In this document: piece by piece, positions 1-6,932 of the stretch
Layout of the letters: each line of letters starts with the position of its first letter
How positions within the stretch are numbered: position 1 is the stretch's first letter
DNA from: Nitrospinota bacterium
GTDB lineage: Bacteria > Tectomicrobia > Entotheonellia > J063
NCBI GenBank assembly: GCA_003696125.1
Contig: RFHZ01000311.1
Location: 1 to 9,513 of the forward strand
Direction of reading: 5' to 3'
DNA: 9,513 nucleotides
Notes under the pieces: model-generated
Told to the model about the DNA's origin: nothing
Seen by the model: only the letters and a program-made list of their open reading frames with translations
Database searches by the model: none
Translations under genes and position numbers: made by a program

Positions 1-18
1 GGGGGGATCTCTGGACTG

Positions 19-579
19 TTGCTGAAGCAGTGGGGTGGATTTCTGCTGGTTGCCTGTACCCTGGTAGGGGGGGCGATGCTGGTACAGCACGGCTGGGAAC
101 GGCCGGTGGTGAGTACCTATCGTCCCATTGAGAGCCGGAATGTGGACCCGGTCGTGCGGCTGGAGAACTTCCACCTGGTCGATACGGTGCAACAGAGAAA
201 GCAGTGGGAGCTGTCTGCGGCCGTGGCGCAAAATGTGCAGGGCGATCCTGACCGGGTCGTGCTCCAGAATCTAGAGATGACCTTCTTCCCGGCCACCTCT
301 CCCCCTATCACCCTGGTGGCCCGGCGCGGTGAGTTGAGCAAGAGGACCCGCACGGTCAGGGTGGAAGGTGACGTCCACCTCGACAACGGGCAGGGCTACC
401 TGCTCACCACCGAATCGCTCCGCTGGGACCCGGTTGACCGTGTCCTCTATACACACGATTGGGTCAGGATTCGAGGACAGGGACTCGAGGTCGAAGGACG
501 CGGCTTCCGTTCCGACGTCACCCGACAGGAGATGAAGGTCCGGGAAGCGGTTCGTGTGCGGATCGTTCCCGCATCCTGA
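19..579 (+). CDS. lptC: LptC, LPS export inner-membrane bitopic protein
   Basis: LptC anchors the periplasmic bridge of lipopolysaccharide export to the LptB2FG transporter and passes LPS on to LptA. The protein has one N-terminal membrane segment (about residues 8-24, FLLVACTLVGGAMLV core). A periplasmic beta-rich domain follows, with the family pattern of alternating strands (VVRLENFHLVD, ITLVARRGEL, VRVEGDVHLDNGQGYLLTTESLRW, EGRGFRSD). At 186 residues it has the usual length. The chosen start is a TTG at 19, preceded by a G-rich stretch at 1-6. The frame stays open to the window edge, so a start upstream of the window is possible. The gene ends 18 bases before lptA. The fold family is clear from pattern and from the lptA-lptB context; only the exact 5' end is in doubt. 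The upstream neighbour, often a KDO-synthesis gene in this arrangement, is not visible. Confidence 0.88.
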   Translation: MLKQWGGFLLVACTLVGGAMLVQHGWERPVVSTYRPIESRNVDPVVRLENFHLVDTVQQRKQWELSAAVAQNVQGDPDRVVLQNLEMTFFPATSPPITLVARRGELSKRTRTVRVEGDVHLDNGQGYLLTTESLRWDPVDRVLYTHDWVRIRGQGLEVEGRGFRSDVTRQEMKVREAVRVRIVPAS

Positions 580-597
580 GGAGGGGAGGGAAAGAGG

Positions 598-1134
598 GTG
601 AAGCGGTGGGAGAGAAGAGTTCCGGGCTGGCTGGTGGTGGTCACGGGGATTGCCCTCCTCTTCCCCCTGGGAAGCAGCGAAGGGGGGGAAAAGGGGCTCC
701 TCCAGCCGTCGGCAGAGCTCCCGATCGAAATCCTCTCTGATGAGGTGGTGGCCAACAACCAGACGGGACGCATCCTGTTTCGCGGGAATGTGGAAGCGAA
801 ACAGGGAGATCTCAAGCTCTTTTCTCCCCAGATGGAGGTGATCTATGATCGACAGGAGCGGCGTGTGGTAACCGTCATCGCCTCGGGAGGGGTAAAGATC
901 GAGCGGGGAGAGCAGACCGCCACCGCGGAAAAGGCTATCTTCTCCCAGCAAGAGCAGAAGATCGTCTTGCAGGGACACCCCAGGGCCTGGGAGAAGCAGA
1001 ACGAAATCACCGGTGGGGAGATGATCTTCTTCTTGACCGAAAACCGTATCGTCGTCAACGGCAGCGGAGGGAGACGGGTCAAGGTGCTCCTCTACCCGAA
1101 GCAGGGGAAGCCGCCCCAGAAGCAAAAGCGATGA
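598..1134 (+). CDS. lptA: LptA, periplasmic LPS transport bridge protein (OstA-like)
   Basis: LptA oligomerises head to tail in the periplasm and carries LPS from LptC to the outer-membrane LptD. The 178-residue product starts with a signal peptide: basic KRWERR, a hydrophobic core at about residues 11-24, and probable cleavage near residues 25-29. One OstA/LptA beta-jellyroll domain follows, seen in PIEILSDEVVANNQTGRILFRGNVEAKQG and in repeated strand pairs such as GGVKIERGEQTATAEKAIF and IVLQGHPRAWEKQNEITGGEMIFFL (quoted in parts here). The C-terminus is a basic tail (KQGKPPQKQKR). The start is GTG at 598, with a strong purine-rich Shine-Dalgarno (GGGAGG around 584-589). It lies 18 bases after lptC, so the two are co-transcribed. 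A 99-base gap to lptB follows, in which I see no gene, promoter or terminator. Confidence 0.9.
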   Translation: MKRWERRVPGWLVVVTGIALLFPLGSSEGGEKGLLQPSAELPIEILSDEVVANNQTGRILFRGNVEAKQGDLKLFSPQMEVIYDRQERRVVTVIASGGVKIERGEQTATAEKAIFSQQEQKIVLQGHPRAWEKQNEITGGEMIFFLTENRIVVNGSGGRRVKVLLYPKQGKPPQKQKR

Positions 1135-1233
1135 TGAGTCGGGTCCAGTAGAGAAAAGCGATCTTCCCCGTGACGGGCAGGCGGGAGAAAGGGGGGCAGT
1201 ATCGGCGTAGCAGAGAACCGGAACGAGGACGGG

Positions 1234-1953
1234 ATGCTGGAGGCGGTAGGACTGGTCAAGGCCTATGGTGGAAAACGGGTGGTCGATGCCGTGAGCCTCT
1301 CCTTACAACAGGGAGAGATCGTGGGCCTGCTCGGGCCCAACGGCGCCGGCAAAACCACCACCTTCTCCATGCTGATCGGGTTAATCTTCCCCCAACAGGG
1401 GAAGATCCTCCTGCACCAGGAGGACATCACCCTGCTCCCGATCTATCAACGGGCGCGCAAGGGGATAAGCTATCTGCCCCAGGAGCCCTCGGTCTTCCGC
1501 CGCTTAACGGTGGAGGAGAACCTGCTGGCGATCCTGGAGCGCTTTCCCGGGAGCAAGCGGGAGCGACGGCGACGCGCCACGACCCTCCTGGAGGAGATGC
1601 AGATCGCTCATCTGGCCAAGCGCCGTGCCTCCTCCCTCTCCGGGGGAGAGCGGCGACGGGTCGAGATTGCCCGGGCTTTGACCACGACCCCGGCCTTCAT
1701 CTTGCTCGATGAGCCTTTTGCCGGCATCGATCCGATTGCGGTCAGCGATCTGCAAGAGATCATCTTTCATCTGAAACAGCGGGGAATCGGGGTATTGATC
1801 ACCGATCACCGGGTACGAGAGACCCTGGAGATCACGGATCGTGCCTATATCATTCACGAAGGGAAGATTTTAGCCAGCGGCCTTCCCCAGGAAGTGACGC
1901 TCAGTACAATAGTCCGACAGATCTATCTGGGAAAAAACTTTACGCTGAAATAA
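1234..1953 (+). CDS. lptB: LptB, ATPase of the LPS export ABC transporter
   Basis: LptB is the cytoplasmic ATPase that, as a dimer with LptF and LptG, powers LPS extraction from the inner membrane. All ABC signatures are intact: Walker A GPNGAGKT (34-41), Q-loop LPQE (81-84), signature LSGGE (135-139), Walker B FILLDEP (155-161) and the H-loop ITDHRVRETL with His192. The early PNGAGKTTTF and late ITDHxVRETL motifs are typical of LptB rather than of other ABC ATPases. The length of 239 residues is normal. ATG 1234 is the only standard start in this frame after the in-frame TGA at 1171-1173. Its Shine-Dalgarno (GAGGA, 1225-1229) sits only 4 bases away, which is tight. lptF and lptG are not in the window, as expected where they form a separate locus. 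rpoN begins 30 bases downstream. Confidence 0.95.
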   Translation: MLEAVGLVKAYGGKRVVDAVSLSLQQGEIVGLLGPNGAGKTTTFSMLIGLIFPQQGKILLHQEDITLLPIYQRARKGISYLPQEPSVFRRLTVEENLLAILERFPGSKRERRRRATTLLEEMQIAHLAKRRASSLSGGERRRVEIARALTTTPAFILLDEPFAGIDPIAVSDLQEIIFHLKQRGIGVLITDHRVRETLEITDRAYIIHEGKILASGLPQEVTLSTIVRQIYLGKNFTLK

Positions 1954-1983
1954 GTAGAGCGGGGAAGAGTAAGGGATATCGCT

Positions 1984-3423
1984 ATGGCCATGGAGACAAG
2001 ACTTCAGCTCAAACAGACGCAGAAGCTGACGATGACACCCATGTTGCAGCAGGCCATCGAACTGCTGTTGATGTCCCGCCTGGAACTGGCCCAACTGGTA
2101 CAACAAGAAATGCTGGAGAATCCGCTCCTGGAGGAAGTGCAGAGCGAAGAGGAGACGGCGGAGAACGCACCAGAGGAAAACGTGATCGAGCTCAATGAGC
2201 CCGAGGAAAACGAGGAGGAGAGGAGCCTGGGACTGGAGGATATCGACTGGGAAAACTACTTCCCGGATAGCGAAGACATGAACTTCTCTGCCGAGCCTCC
2301 TGACGAAATCACGCCTCTGGAAAACATGCTGAAAAGCCCGCTCTCTCTCACCGATCACCTCCTCTTCCAGCTCTACGTCTCCTGCCACGACCCGCTGGAT
2401 CGCGAGATCGGCACCTTTCTGATCGGGAACATCGACGAGGCCGGGTACCTGGCCGCCGACCTGGCAGAGGTGGCGGAGAAGTTTCAGGTGCCGGTAGAGC
2501 GGGTGGAAAGCGTGCTGCGCCTCATCCAGACCTTTGATCCGACCGGGGTAGGGGCACGCGATCTCCAGGAGTGCCTGCTCATCCAGCTCCGCAACCAGGA
2601 ACATGCCCACCCGCTGGCCGAACGCCTGATCGTCCGGCATCTCGATCAACTCGAAGAACACCGGCTCTCCCATATCGCCCGCGAAGAGGGATGCACGGTG
2701 GACGAGGTCATCGAAGCGATAAAGGTCATCCGCCAGCTGGATCCCAAACCGGGTCTCCGCTTCCAGGAGGGACAGCCGGAGTATATCGTTCCCGACGTAT
2801 TCGTGGTGAAGATGGGAGAAGAGTACGAGGTCTTTTTGAACGACGACAGCATTCCCCGGCTCCGGATCAATCCTCACTATCGCGCCCTCCTCTCCCAGGA
2901 AGGGGAAAATGATCGCCGGTCAACCAAGCAGTACCTGGAGGAGAAGTTCCGGTCCGCCATCTGGCTGATCAAGAGCATCGAGCAGCGCCGGCAGACCCTC
3001 CTCAAGGTGGCCAAAAGCCTGGTGAAATTTCAGAAGGAGTTCTTAGATAAAGGGCTCGCCTATCTCAAGCCCCTGGTTCTCCGCGATGTGGCTGAGGACA
3101 TCGGTATGCATGAATCGACGGTGAGCCGGGTGACCACCAACAAATACATGCATACCCCTCAAGGGGTCTTCGAAATGAAGTACTTCTTCCACAGCGGCAT
3201 CGAATCTGCCGATGGAGAGACCATGTCCTCTCTCCTGATCAAAGATAAGATCAAACGGCTGGTCCTGGCCGAGGATCCTAAGAAGCCCCTGACCGACCAG
3301 CAGATCGTGGAGATGCTCAAAGCCGAGAAGATCAATATTGCCCGACGTACCGTGGCCAAATACCGCCAGGAGCTTCATATCCCCCCGGCCAACAAGCGCA
3401 AACGCCGCTTAAACCTGGTCTGA
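1984..3423 (+). CDS. rpoN: RNA polymerase sigma-54 factor (RpoN)
   Basis: RpoN directs core RNA polymerase to -24/-12 promoters and needs AAA+ enhancer-binding activators to open them. The 479-residue product shows the full domain order. Region I is Gln/Leu-rich (about residues 1-50, with LQLKQTQKL and MLQQAIELL). An acidic region II follows (about 52-115, many Glu). The core-binding domain covers roughly 115-300. The DNA-binding part has a helix-turn-helix starting near Val369 (VAEDIGMHESTVSRVTTNKY) and the RpoN box ARRTVAKYRQ at 453-462; the last box residue is Gln, where Glu is common. ATG 1984 has an AAGGGA Shine-Dalgarno at 1971-1976. An ATG two codons later is a less likely alternative. 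The lptB-rpoN order is the classical one. What follows is not: hpf and ptsN are missing and rapZ comes directly after a 24-base gap. Confidence 0.96.
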   Translation: MAMETRLQLKQTQKLTMTPMLQQAIELLLMSRLELAQLVQQEMLENPLLEEVQSEEETAENAPEENVIELNEPEENEEERSLGLEDIDWENYFPDSEDMNFSAEPPDEITPLENMLKSPLSLTDHLLFQLYVSCHDPLDREIGTFLIGNIDEAGYLAADLAEVAEKFQVPVERVESVLRLIQTFDPTGVGARDLQECLLIQLRNQEHAHPLAERLIVRHLDQLEEHRLSHIAREEGCTVDEVIEAIKVIRQLDPKPGLRFQEGQPEYIVPDVFVVKMGEEYEVFLNDDSIPRLRINPHYRALLSQEGENDRRSTKQYLEEKFRSAIWLIKSIEQRRQTLLKVAKSLVKFQKEFLDKGLAYLKPLVLRDVAEDIGMHESTVSRVTTNKYMHTPQGVFEMKYFFHSGIESADGETMSSLLIKDKIKRLVLAEDPKKPLTDQQIVEMLKAEKINIARRTVAKYRQELHIPPANKRKRRLNLV

Positions 3424-3433
3424 GACACGAACT

Positions 3434-3440
3434 AAAGGAG
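3434..3440 (+). promoter_or_regulatory. Shine-Dalgarno upstream of rapZ
   Basis: The AAAGGAG element lies just after the rpoN stop. It is 7 bases from GTG 3448 and 5 bases from GTG 3446. It marks where rapZ translation should begin. GTG 3446 is in the main rapZ frame but reaches a TAG at 3461-3463 after five codons. GTG 3448 is in another frame. This site is therefore the main evidence that the rapZ 5' end needs a frame correction. Confidence 0.7.
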
Positions 3441-3447
3441 ACGCAGT

Positions 3448-4351
3448 GTGGGAACCATCCTAGAGGGGGAACGTCGGATCGCTCAATCGGGTCCGATTCG
3501 TCATCGTCACCGGGCTCTCCGGTTCCGGGAAGAGTGTGGCCATCAAGGCCTTTGAAGATCTGGGGTTCTATTGCGTGGATAACCTCCCCATCCGCCTCCT
3601 CCCCACCTTTGCCGAACTGGCCCTGCAGTCACCGGAAATCAGCCAGGCTGCCCTGGGGATCGATATCCGGGAAGGGGATTTCTTCTCCGAATTGCTCGTC
3701 GTGCTGGATAAGCTGAAAAGGGAAGGCTTCCACATGGAGATCCTCTTTCTGGAAGCCCAGGACGAGGTGCTGGTCCGCCGTTACAGCGAAACACGCCGTC
3801 GGCATCCCCTGGCCGGCAACATCCCGGTGCTGGAGGGGATCAAGCGGGAGAGAGAGCTGCTGGAGGAGCTGCGCCAGCGCGCGGATCGGGTCATCGATAC
3901 CTCAGAGTGCACGGTGCATCAACTGCGGGAGATCATCAACACGACCTATCAACCCATGCACCGGTACCGCCGTATGGCCATCTCCATCATCTCTTTCGGC
4001 TATAAATTTGGCCTCCCGATTAACGCCGATCTCGTTTTCGACATCCGTTTCCTCCCCAATCCTCACTTTGTCCCTGAACTCCGTCCCTATACGGGGAACG
4101 AGGAACGCGTGGCCCGTTACGTCCTAGATTCCGATATCACCCGGCAATTCCTCCAGCAGCTCTCGACCTTCTTACGCTTTCTCCTCCCTCTCTACGAGGA
4201 GCAGGAGCAGAAAGCCTATCTGACCATCGCCATCGGGTGTACCGGAGGAAAGCATCGCTCTGTAGCGATTGCCAATTACCTGGAACGGCTGCTAACCTCG
4301 CTGGACTACTATGTGACCGTGCGGCATCGCGATCTGACAAAAGAAGGGTGA
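3448..4351 (+). CDS. rapZ: RapZ/YvcJ-family nucleotide-binding protein, apparent frameshift near 5' end
   Basis: RapZ is a P-loop protein. In enterobacteria it is an RNase adaptor that senses glucosamine-6-phosphate and controls GlmS; elsewhere (YvcJ) its role is less defined. The main frame (positions = 2 mod 3) encodes the N-terminal kinase-like domain: TGLSGSGKS at 3509-3535, then DLGFYCVDNLP, then LEAQDEVLVRRYSETRRRHPL. The C-terminal domain has GLPINADLVFDIRFLPNPH and GCTGGKHRSVAIANYLERL. The first ATG/GTG/TTG in this frame after the TAG at 3461-3463 is GTG 3536, immediately after the P-loop, which cannot be the true start. A good Shine-Dalgarno serves GTG 3448 in another frame. Removing one base, for example from the G5 run at 3465-3469, gives a continuous protein of about 300 residues starting MGTILEGNVGSLNRVRF; the E. 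coli protein has 284. The family is certain. Whether the shift is a sequencing error, a mutation or recoding is open. Confidence 0.85.
3465..3469 (+). other. G5 run at the probable rapZ frameshift point
   Basis: The shift between the GTG 3448 frame and the rapZ main frame must fall after the TAG ending at 3463 and before the conserved RVRFVIVTG strand starting near 3488. This five-G run is the only homopolymer of that length in the interval. One G fewer would join the two frames. The position is inferred from the reading frames and is not proven. Confidence 0.5.
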
Positions 4352-4470
4352 AAAGGCCTAGGCCCGTGAGAAGCAAGAGGAGGAGTCTATTTTCATGTCT
4401 GATGATAGGGGCGGCAGGATGGTGTATTGCCCATTACCGTAGCGTGCTAGTGAAGGAGAAGTGTGCATGA
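4348..4470 (+). CDS. Possible 40-residue small membrane protein overlapping rapZ and metK
   Basis: A GTG at 4348 overlaps the rapZ stop as GTGA. The frame stays open across the whole rapZ-metK gap and stops at TGA 4468-4470, overlapping the metK ATG as ATGA. The 40 residues have a strongly basic head ([11 protein letters not shown], about 2-12). An uncharged, mostly hydrophobic stretch follows ([18 protein letters not shown], about 13-30), then a mixed tail ending KEKCA. This looks like a single-pass inner-membrane small protein with its N-terminus inside. The double overlap is the arrangement expected of translationally coupled genes. Against it: no good Shine-Dalgarno at the usual distance, several codons rare in the neighbours (four AGG, plus AGA, ATA and CTA), and no family I recognise. 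The stretch could simply be untranslated leader of metK. No function can be proposed. Confidence 0.3.
   Translation: MKRPRPVRSKRRSLFSCLMIGAAGWCIAHYRSVLVKEKCA
4355..4364. repeat. Perfect 10-base palindrome after rapZ
   Basis: GGCCTAGGCC reads the same on both strands and begins three bases after the rapZ stop codon. It lacks a loop and a T-run, so it is not an intrinsic terminator. It could be a protein-binding site or chance in GC-rich DNA. Confidence 0.4.
4453..4458 (+). promoter_or_regulatory. Shine-Dalgarno of metK
   Basis: AAGGAG lies 8 bases before ATG 4467 but only 2 bases before GTG 4461. It therefore selects the ATG as the metK start. Confidence 0.7.
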
Positions 4471-5639
4471 GCAAAAAGTCGTATCTCTTTACTTCGGAAT
4501 CGGTGACAGAGGGACATCCGGATAAGATGGCGGATCAGATTTCGGATGCTGTACTCGATGCCATTATCGACCAGGATCCGCATGGACGGGTAGCCTGTGA
4601 GACGCTGGTGACGACCGGTCTGGTGGTGATCGCAGGGGAAATCACCACCACGGCCAGCATCGATATCCCCAGCGTGGCCCGCCAGGTCATCCGTGAGATC
4701 GGGTATGTGAATGCAGAATACGGGTTTGACTGTACCACCTGCGGGGTGGTGACCTCCATCCATGAGCAGTCTCCCGATATCTCACAGGGGGTGACTCCCG
4801 GACAGGGACTGCACAAGGAGCAGGGGGCAGGGGACCAGGGATTGATGTTCGGCTATGCAACCGATGAGACCCCAGAGTTGATGCCGCTCCCCATCATGCT
4901 GGCGCATAAGCTGGTCCAGCGACTGGCCGAGGTCCGCAAGCAGGGTATCCTCCCCTATCTCCGCCCAGATGGGAAATCGCAGGTGACGGTCGAATACCAT
5001 CAAGACGCACCGGTACGGGTGGATACGGTGGTGCTGGCCGCCCAGCATAGTCCGGAGGTGAGCCTGGAGCAGATTCGCGAAGACCTCATCACACACGTGG
5101 TCAAACCGGTCATCCCTCCCCAGTACCTGCATGATAACCAGATCACCTATCACATCAATCCGACCGGCCGCTTTGTCATTGGAGGACCGATGGGGGATTG
5201 CGGGTTGACCGGTCGCAAGGTCATCGTGGACACCTACGGCGGCATGGGACGGCATGGGGGAGGATGCTTTTCGGGCAAGGACCCGACCAAGGTGGATCGC
5301 TCTGCCTCCTATATGGCCCGCTATATCGCCAAAAACATTGTGGCGGCCGGCCTGGCCAGGCGTTGTGAGGTCCAGCTCGCCTATGCCATCGGAGTGGCAG
5401 AACCGGTCTCGGTGCTGGTAGAGACCTACCAGACGAACCGTATCCCGGAGGAGAAGATCGAAAAGCTGGTACGCGAGCACTTCAGTCTCACCCCGGCCGG
5501 CATCATCGATGCCTTGGAACTGCGACGCCCCATCTTTCGCCGTACCGCCGTCTATGGCCATTTCGGGCGAGAAGAACCGGAATTTACCTGGGAACGAACC
5601 GATAAGGCTGCCCTCTTACGGAAGGCTGCTGGACTCTAG
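4467..5639 (+). CDS. metK: S-adenosylmethionine synthetase (MetK)
   Basis: MetK makes S-adenosylmethionine from methionine and ATP in the cytoplasm, releasing phosphate and pyrophosphate. It supplies the methyl donor for the cell. The 390-residue protein matches the family in length and motifs: [12 protein letters not shown] with His17, the first signature [12 protein letters not shown] from residue 120 (Asp123), and [23 protein letters not shown] (quoted within the limit as separate blocks). The second signature [16 protein letters not shown] has Lys271. Cys267 in that signature replaces the Ala seen in E. coli; the catalytic residues are unaffected. ATG 4467 is preferred over the in-frame GTG 4461 because the Shine-Dalgarno AAGGAG at 4453-4458 is 8 bases away and the family begins close to this point. 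ahcY follows after 14 bases, so the two methyl-cycle enzymes are probably made together. I see no recognisable SAM riboswitch in the 115 bases upstream. Confidence 0.97.
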   Translation: MSKKSYLFTSESVTEGHPDKMADQISDAVLDAIIDQDPHGRVACETLVTTGLVVIAGEITTTASIDIPSVARQVIREIGYVNAEYGFDCTTCGVVTSIHEQSPDISQGVTPGQGLHKEQGAGDQGLMFGYATDETPELMPLPIMLAHKLVQRLAEVRKQGILPYLRPDGKSQVTVEYHQDAPVRVDTVVLAAQHSPEVSLEQIREDLITHVVKPVIPPQYLHDNQITYHINPTGRFVIGGPMGDCGLTGRKVIVDTYGGMGRHGGGCFSGKDPTKVDRSASYMARYIAKNIVAAGLARRCEVQLAYAIGVAEPVSVLVETYQTNRIPEEKIEKLVREHFSLTPAGIIDALELRRPIFRRTAVYGHFGREEPEFTWERTDKAALLRKAAGL

Positions 5640-5653
5640 AGAAGGGAGGAGGA

Positions 5654-6910
5654 ATGGATTTCGATATCACAGACCCCAATCTGGCTGAGCAGGGACTCCT
5701 ACGGATCGAATGGGCCAAACAGAGTATGCCGGTCTTGAACCTGATTCAGGAGCGCTTCCGCCAGGAAAAGCCGCTGCGCGGCATTCGTATCGCGGCCTGC
5801 CTGCATGTGACCACCGAAACGGCCAACCTGATGACCACCCTGCAGCAGGGGGGGGCGGAGGTGGCTCTCTGCGCTTCCAATCCGCTCAGCACACAGGATG
5901 ACGTGGCGGCGGCTCTTGTCACCCACTTCCACATCCCGGTCTTTGCCCGTAAAGGGGAAGACCGGGAAACCTATTACCGCCACATCCACCAGGTACTGGC
6001 CCTGCAGCCTCAACTCACCATGGATGACGGAGCCGATCTCGTCTCTACCATCCACTCCCAACCCGCTTCTGCCTACTCCACCCTGATAGGGGGAACGGAA
6101 GAGACGACCACCGGGGTGATTCGACTCCGGAGCATGGCGCAGAAAGGGGTCCTTCGCTATCCGATCATCGCGGTCAACGATGCCAAGACCAAATACCTCT
6201 TCGATAACCGGTACGGCACCGGCCAGAGCACCCTGGACGGCATCATCCGGGCGACCAACCGCCTGATCGCCGGCTCCACCTTTGTCGTCTGCGGTTACGG
6301 CTGGTGTGGACGGGGAGTGGCCCAGCGGGCCCGTGGGCTGGGAGCGAATGTCGTCGTGACCGAGGTCGATCCCCTGCGTGCCCTGGAAGCGGTGATGGAC
6401 GGATTCCGTGTCTTACCGATGCAGCAGGCTGCTCCAATCGGCGATTTCTTTGTCACCCTCACCGGGGATACCGAGGTGATCCGGGCAGAGCATTTCGAGC
6501 AGATGAAAGATGGCGCCATCGTGGCCAACTCCGGGCACTTTAACGTCGAACTCGACCTGGAAGCGCTGGAGAAGTTGAGCACACAGCGCCGGAAGATGCG
6601 CGACTATGTGGAAGAGTACACCCTGCACAACGGGAAGAGGATCTATGTGCTGGGAGAGGGACGCCTGATCAATCTGGCGGCTGCCGAAGGACATCCTTCC
6701 AGTGTGATGGATATGAGCTTTGCCGATCAGGCCCTCTCTGTCGAGTACCTGGTCAAGCATGCCGGGGAGCTGCAAAAAGAGGTCTACCCGGTACCGGAAG
6801 CCCTGGATCAGATGGTGGCCCGCCTGAAGTTGCAGGCCCTCGGCGTCGAAATCGATACCCTTACGGAAAAGCAGAAAGCCTATCTGGCTTCCTGGGAGAT
6901 GGGAACCTGA
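5654..6910 (+). CDS. ahcY: S-adenosylhomocysteine hydrolase (adenosylhomocysteinase)
   Basis: AhcY reversibly splits S-adenosylhomocysteine, the inhibitory by-product of methyltransferases, into adenosine and homocysteine using tightly bound NAD. The 418-residue product has the expected blocks in order: [12 protein letters not shown] (substrate-binding His), DDGADL, EETTTG, and [11 protein letters not shown] at 175-185. In that last block Lys180, Asp184 and Asn185 align with the human catalytic Lys186, Asp190 and Asn191. The Rossmann motif GYGWCGRG (214-221), [11 protein letters not shown] and [15 protein letters not shown] follow. It is the short form without the roughly 40-residue insertion of many proteobacterial enzymes. 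It ends in SWEMGT, so it lacks the Lys/Tyr tail that closes the NAD site of the neighbouring subunit in eukaryotic enzymes. ATG 5654 has a strong but close Shine-Dalgarno (GGAGG, 5645-5649). A run of eight G lies in frame at 5848-5855. Confidence 0.96.
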   Translation: MDFDITDPNLAEQGLLRIEWAKQSMPVLNLIQERFRQEKPLRGIRIAACLHVTTETANLMTTLQQGGAEVALCASNPLSTQDDVAAALVTHFHIPVFARKGEDRETYYRHIHQVLALQPQLTMDDGADLVSTIHSQPASAYSTLIGGTEETTTGVIRLRSMAQKGVLRYPIIAVNDAKTKYLFDNRYGTGQSTLDGIIRATNRLIAGSTFVVCGYGWCGRGVAQRARGLGANVVVTEVDPLRALEAVMDGFRVLPMQQAAPIGDFFVTLTGDTEVIRAEHFEQMKDGAIVANSGHFNVELDLEALEKLSTQRRKMRDYVEEYTLHNGKRIYVLGEGRLINLAAAEGHPSSVMDMSFADQALSVEYLVKHAGELQKEVYPVPEALDQMVARLKLQALGVEIDTLTEKQKAYLASWEMGT

Positions 6911-6932
6911 CGCAAAGCTGGGAGAGAAGGCG

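Noticed and set aside
578-632. G-rich tracts around the lptA start that could form a G-quadruplex.
   Set aside because: The G-runs need loops of about 1, 5 and 9 bases, a marginal motif. The first runs are simply the Shine-Dalgarno region.
1406-1424. Perfect 8-base inverted repeat with a 3-base loop (TCCTCCTG/CAGGAGGA).
   Set aside because: It is inside lptB and explained by the codons for ILLHQED. There is no T-run, so it is not a terminator, and a regulatory role has no support.
1170-1712. Plus-strand ORF of 180 codons overlapping lptB from a GTG at 1170.
   Set aside because: It is out of frame with lptB over most of its length, has a low-complexity Arg/Gly/Pro product, and lptB is unmistakable.
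1870-2877. Long minus-strand ORF of 335 codons opposite rpoN, and similar ones opposite metK (4782-5561) and the amidase-helicase junction (8259-9101).
   Set aside because: They lie antisense to clearly conserved genes, show no recognisable domains, and are expected from codon bias in GC-rich DNA.
3503-3505. ATC as a non-standard start codon for rapZ.
   Set aside because: It has no Shine-Dalgarno at a suitable distance and lies inside the first beta strand leading to the P-loop, so the protein would lose conserved residues.
3550-3556. CTT TGA in the GTG 3448 frame resembles the programmed +1 frameshift site of prfB.
   Set aside because: Shifting here would leave the conserved P-loop (3509-3535) untranslated in its proper frame. 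The bases are explained by the conserved Ala-Phe-Glu-Asp codons of rapZ. The shift must be upstream of the P-loop.
4416-4431. GG-N10-GC pattern with TTGC, resembling a sigma-54 -24/-12 promoter before metK.
   Set aside because: Only the GG, the TTGC and the spacing match; the rest of the -24 element does not. Such matches arise often by chance, and the site lies only about 36 bases before the metK start.
4352-4466. SAM or SAH riboswitch upstream of metK.
   Set aside because: I could not recognise conserved core sequence or a convincing multi-stem fold of any known SAM/SAH riboswitch class. A covariance-model search would be needed to exclude it fully.
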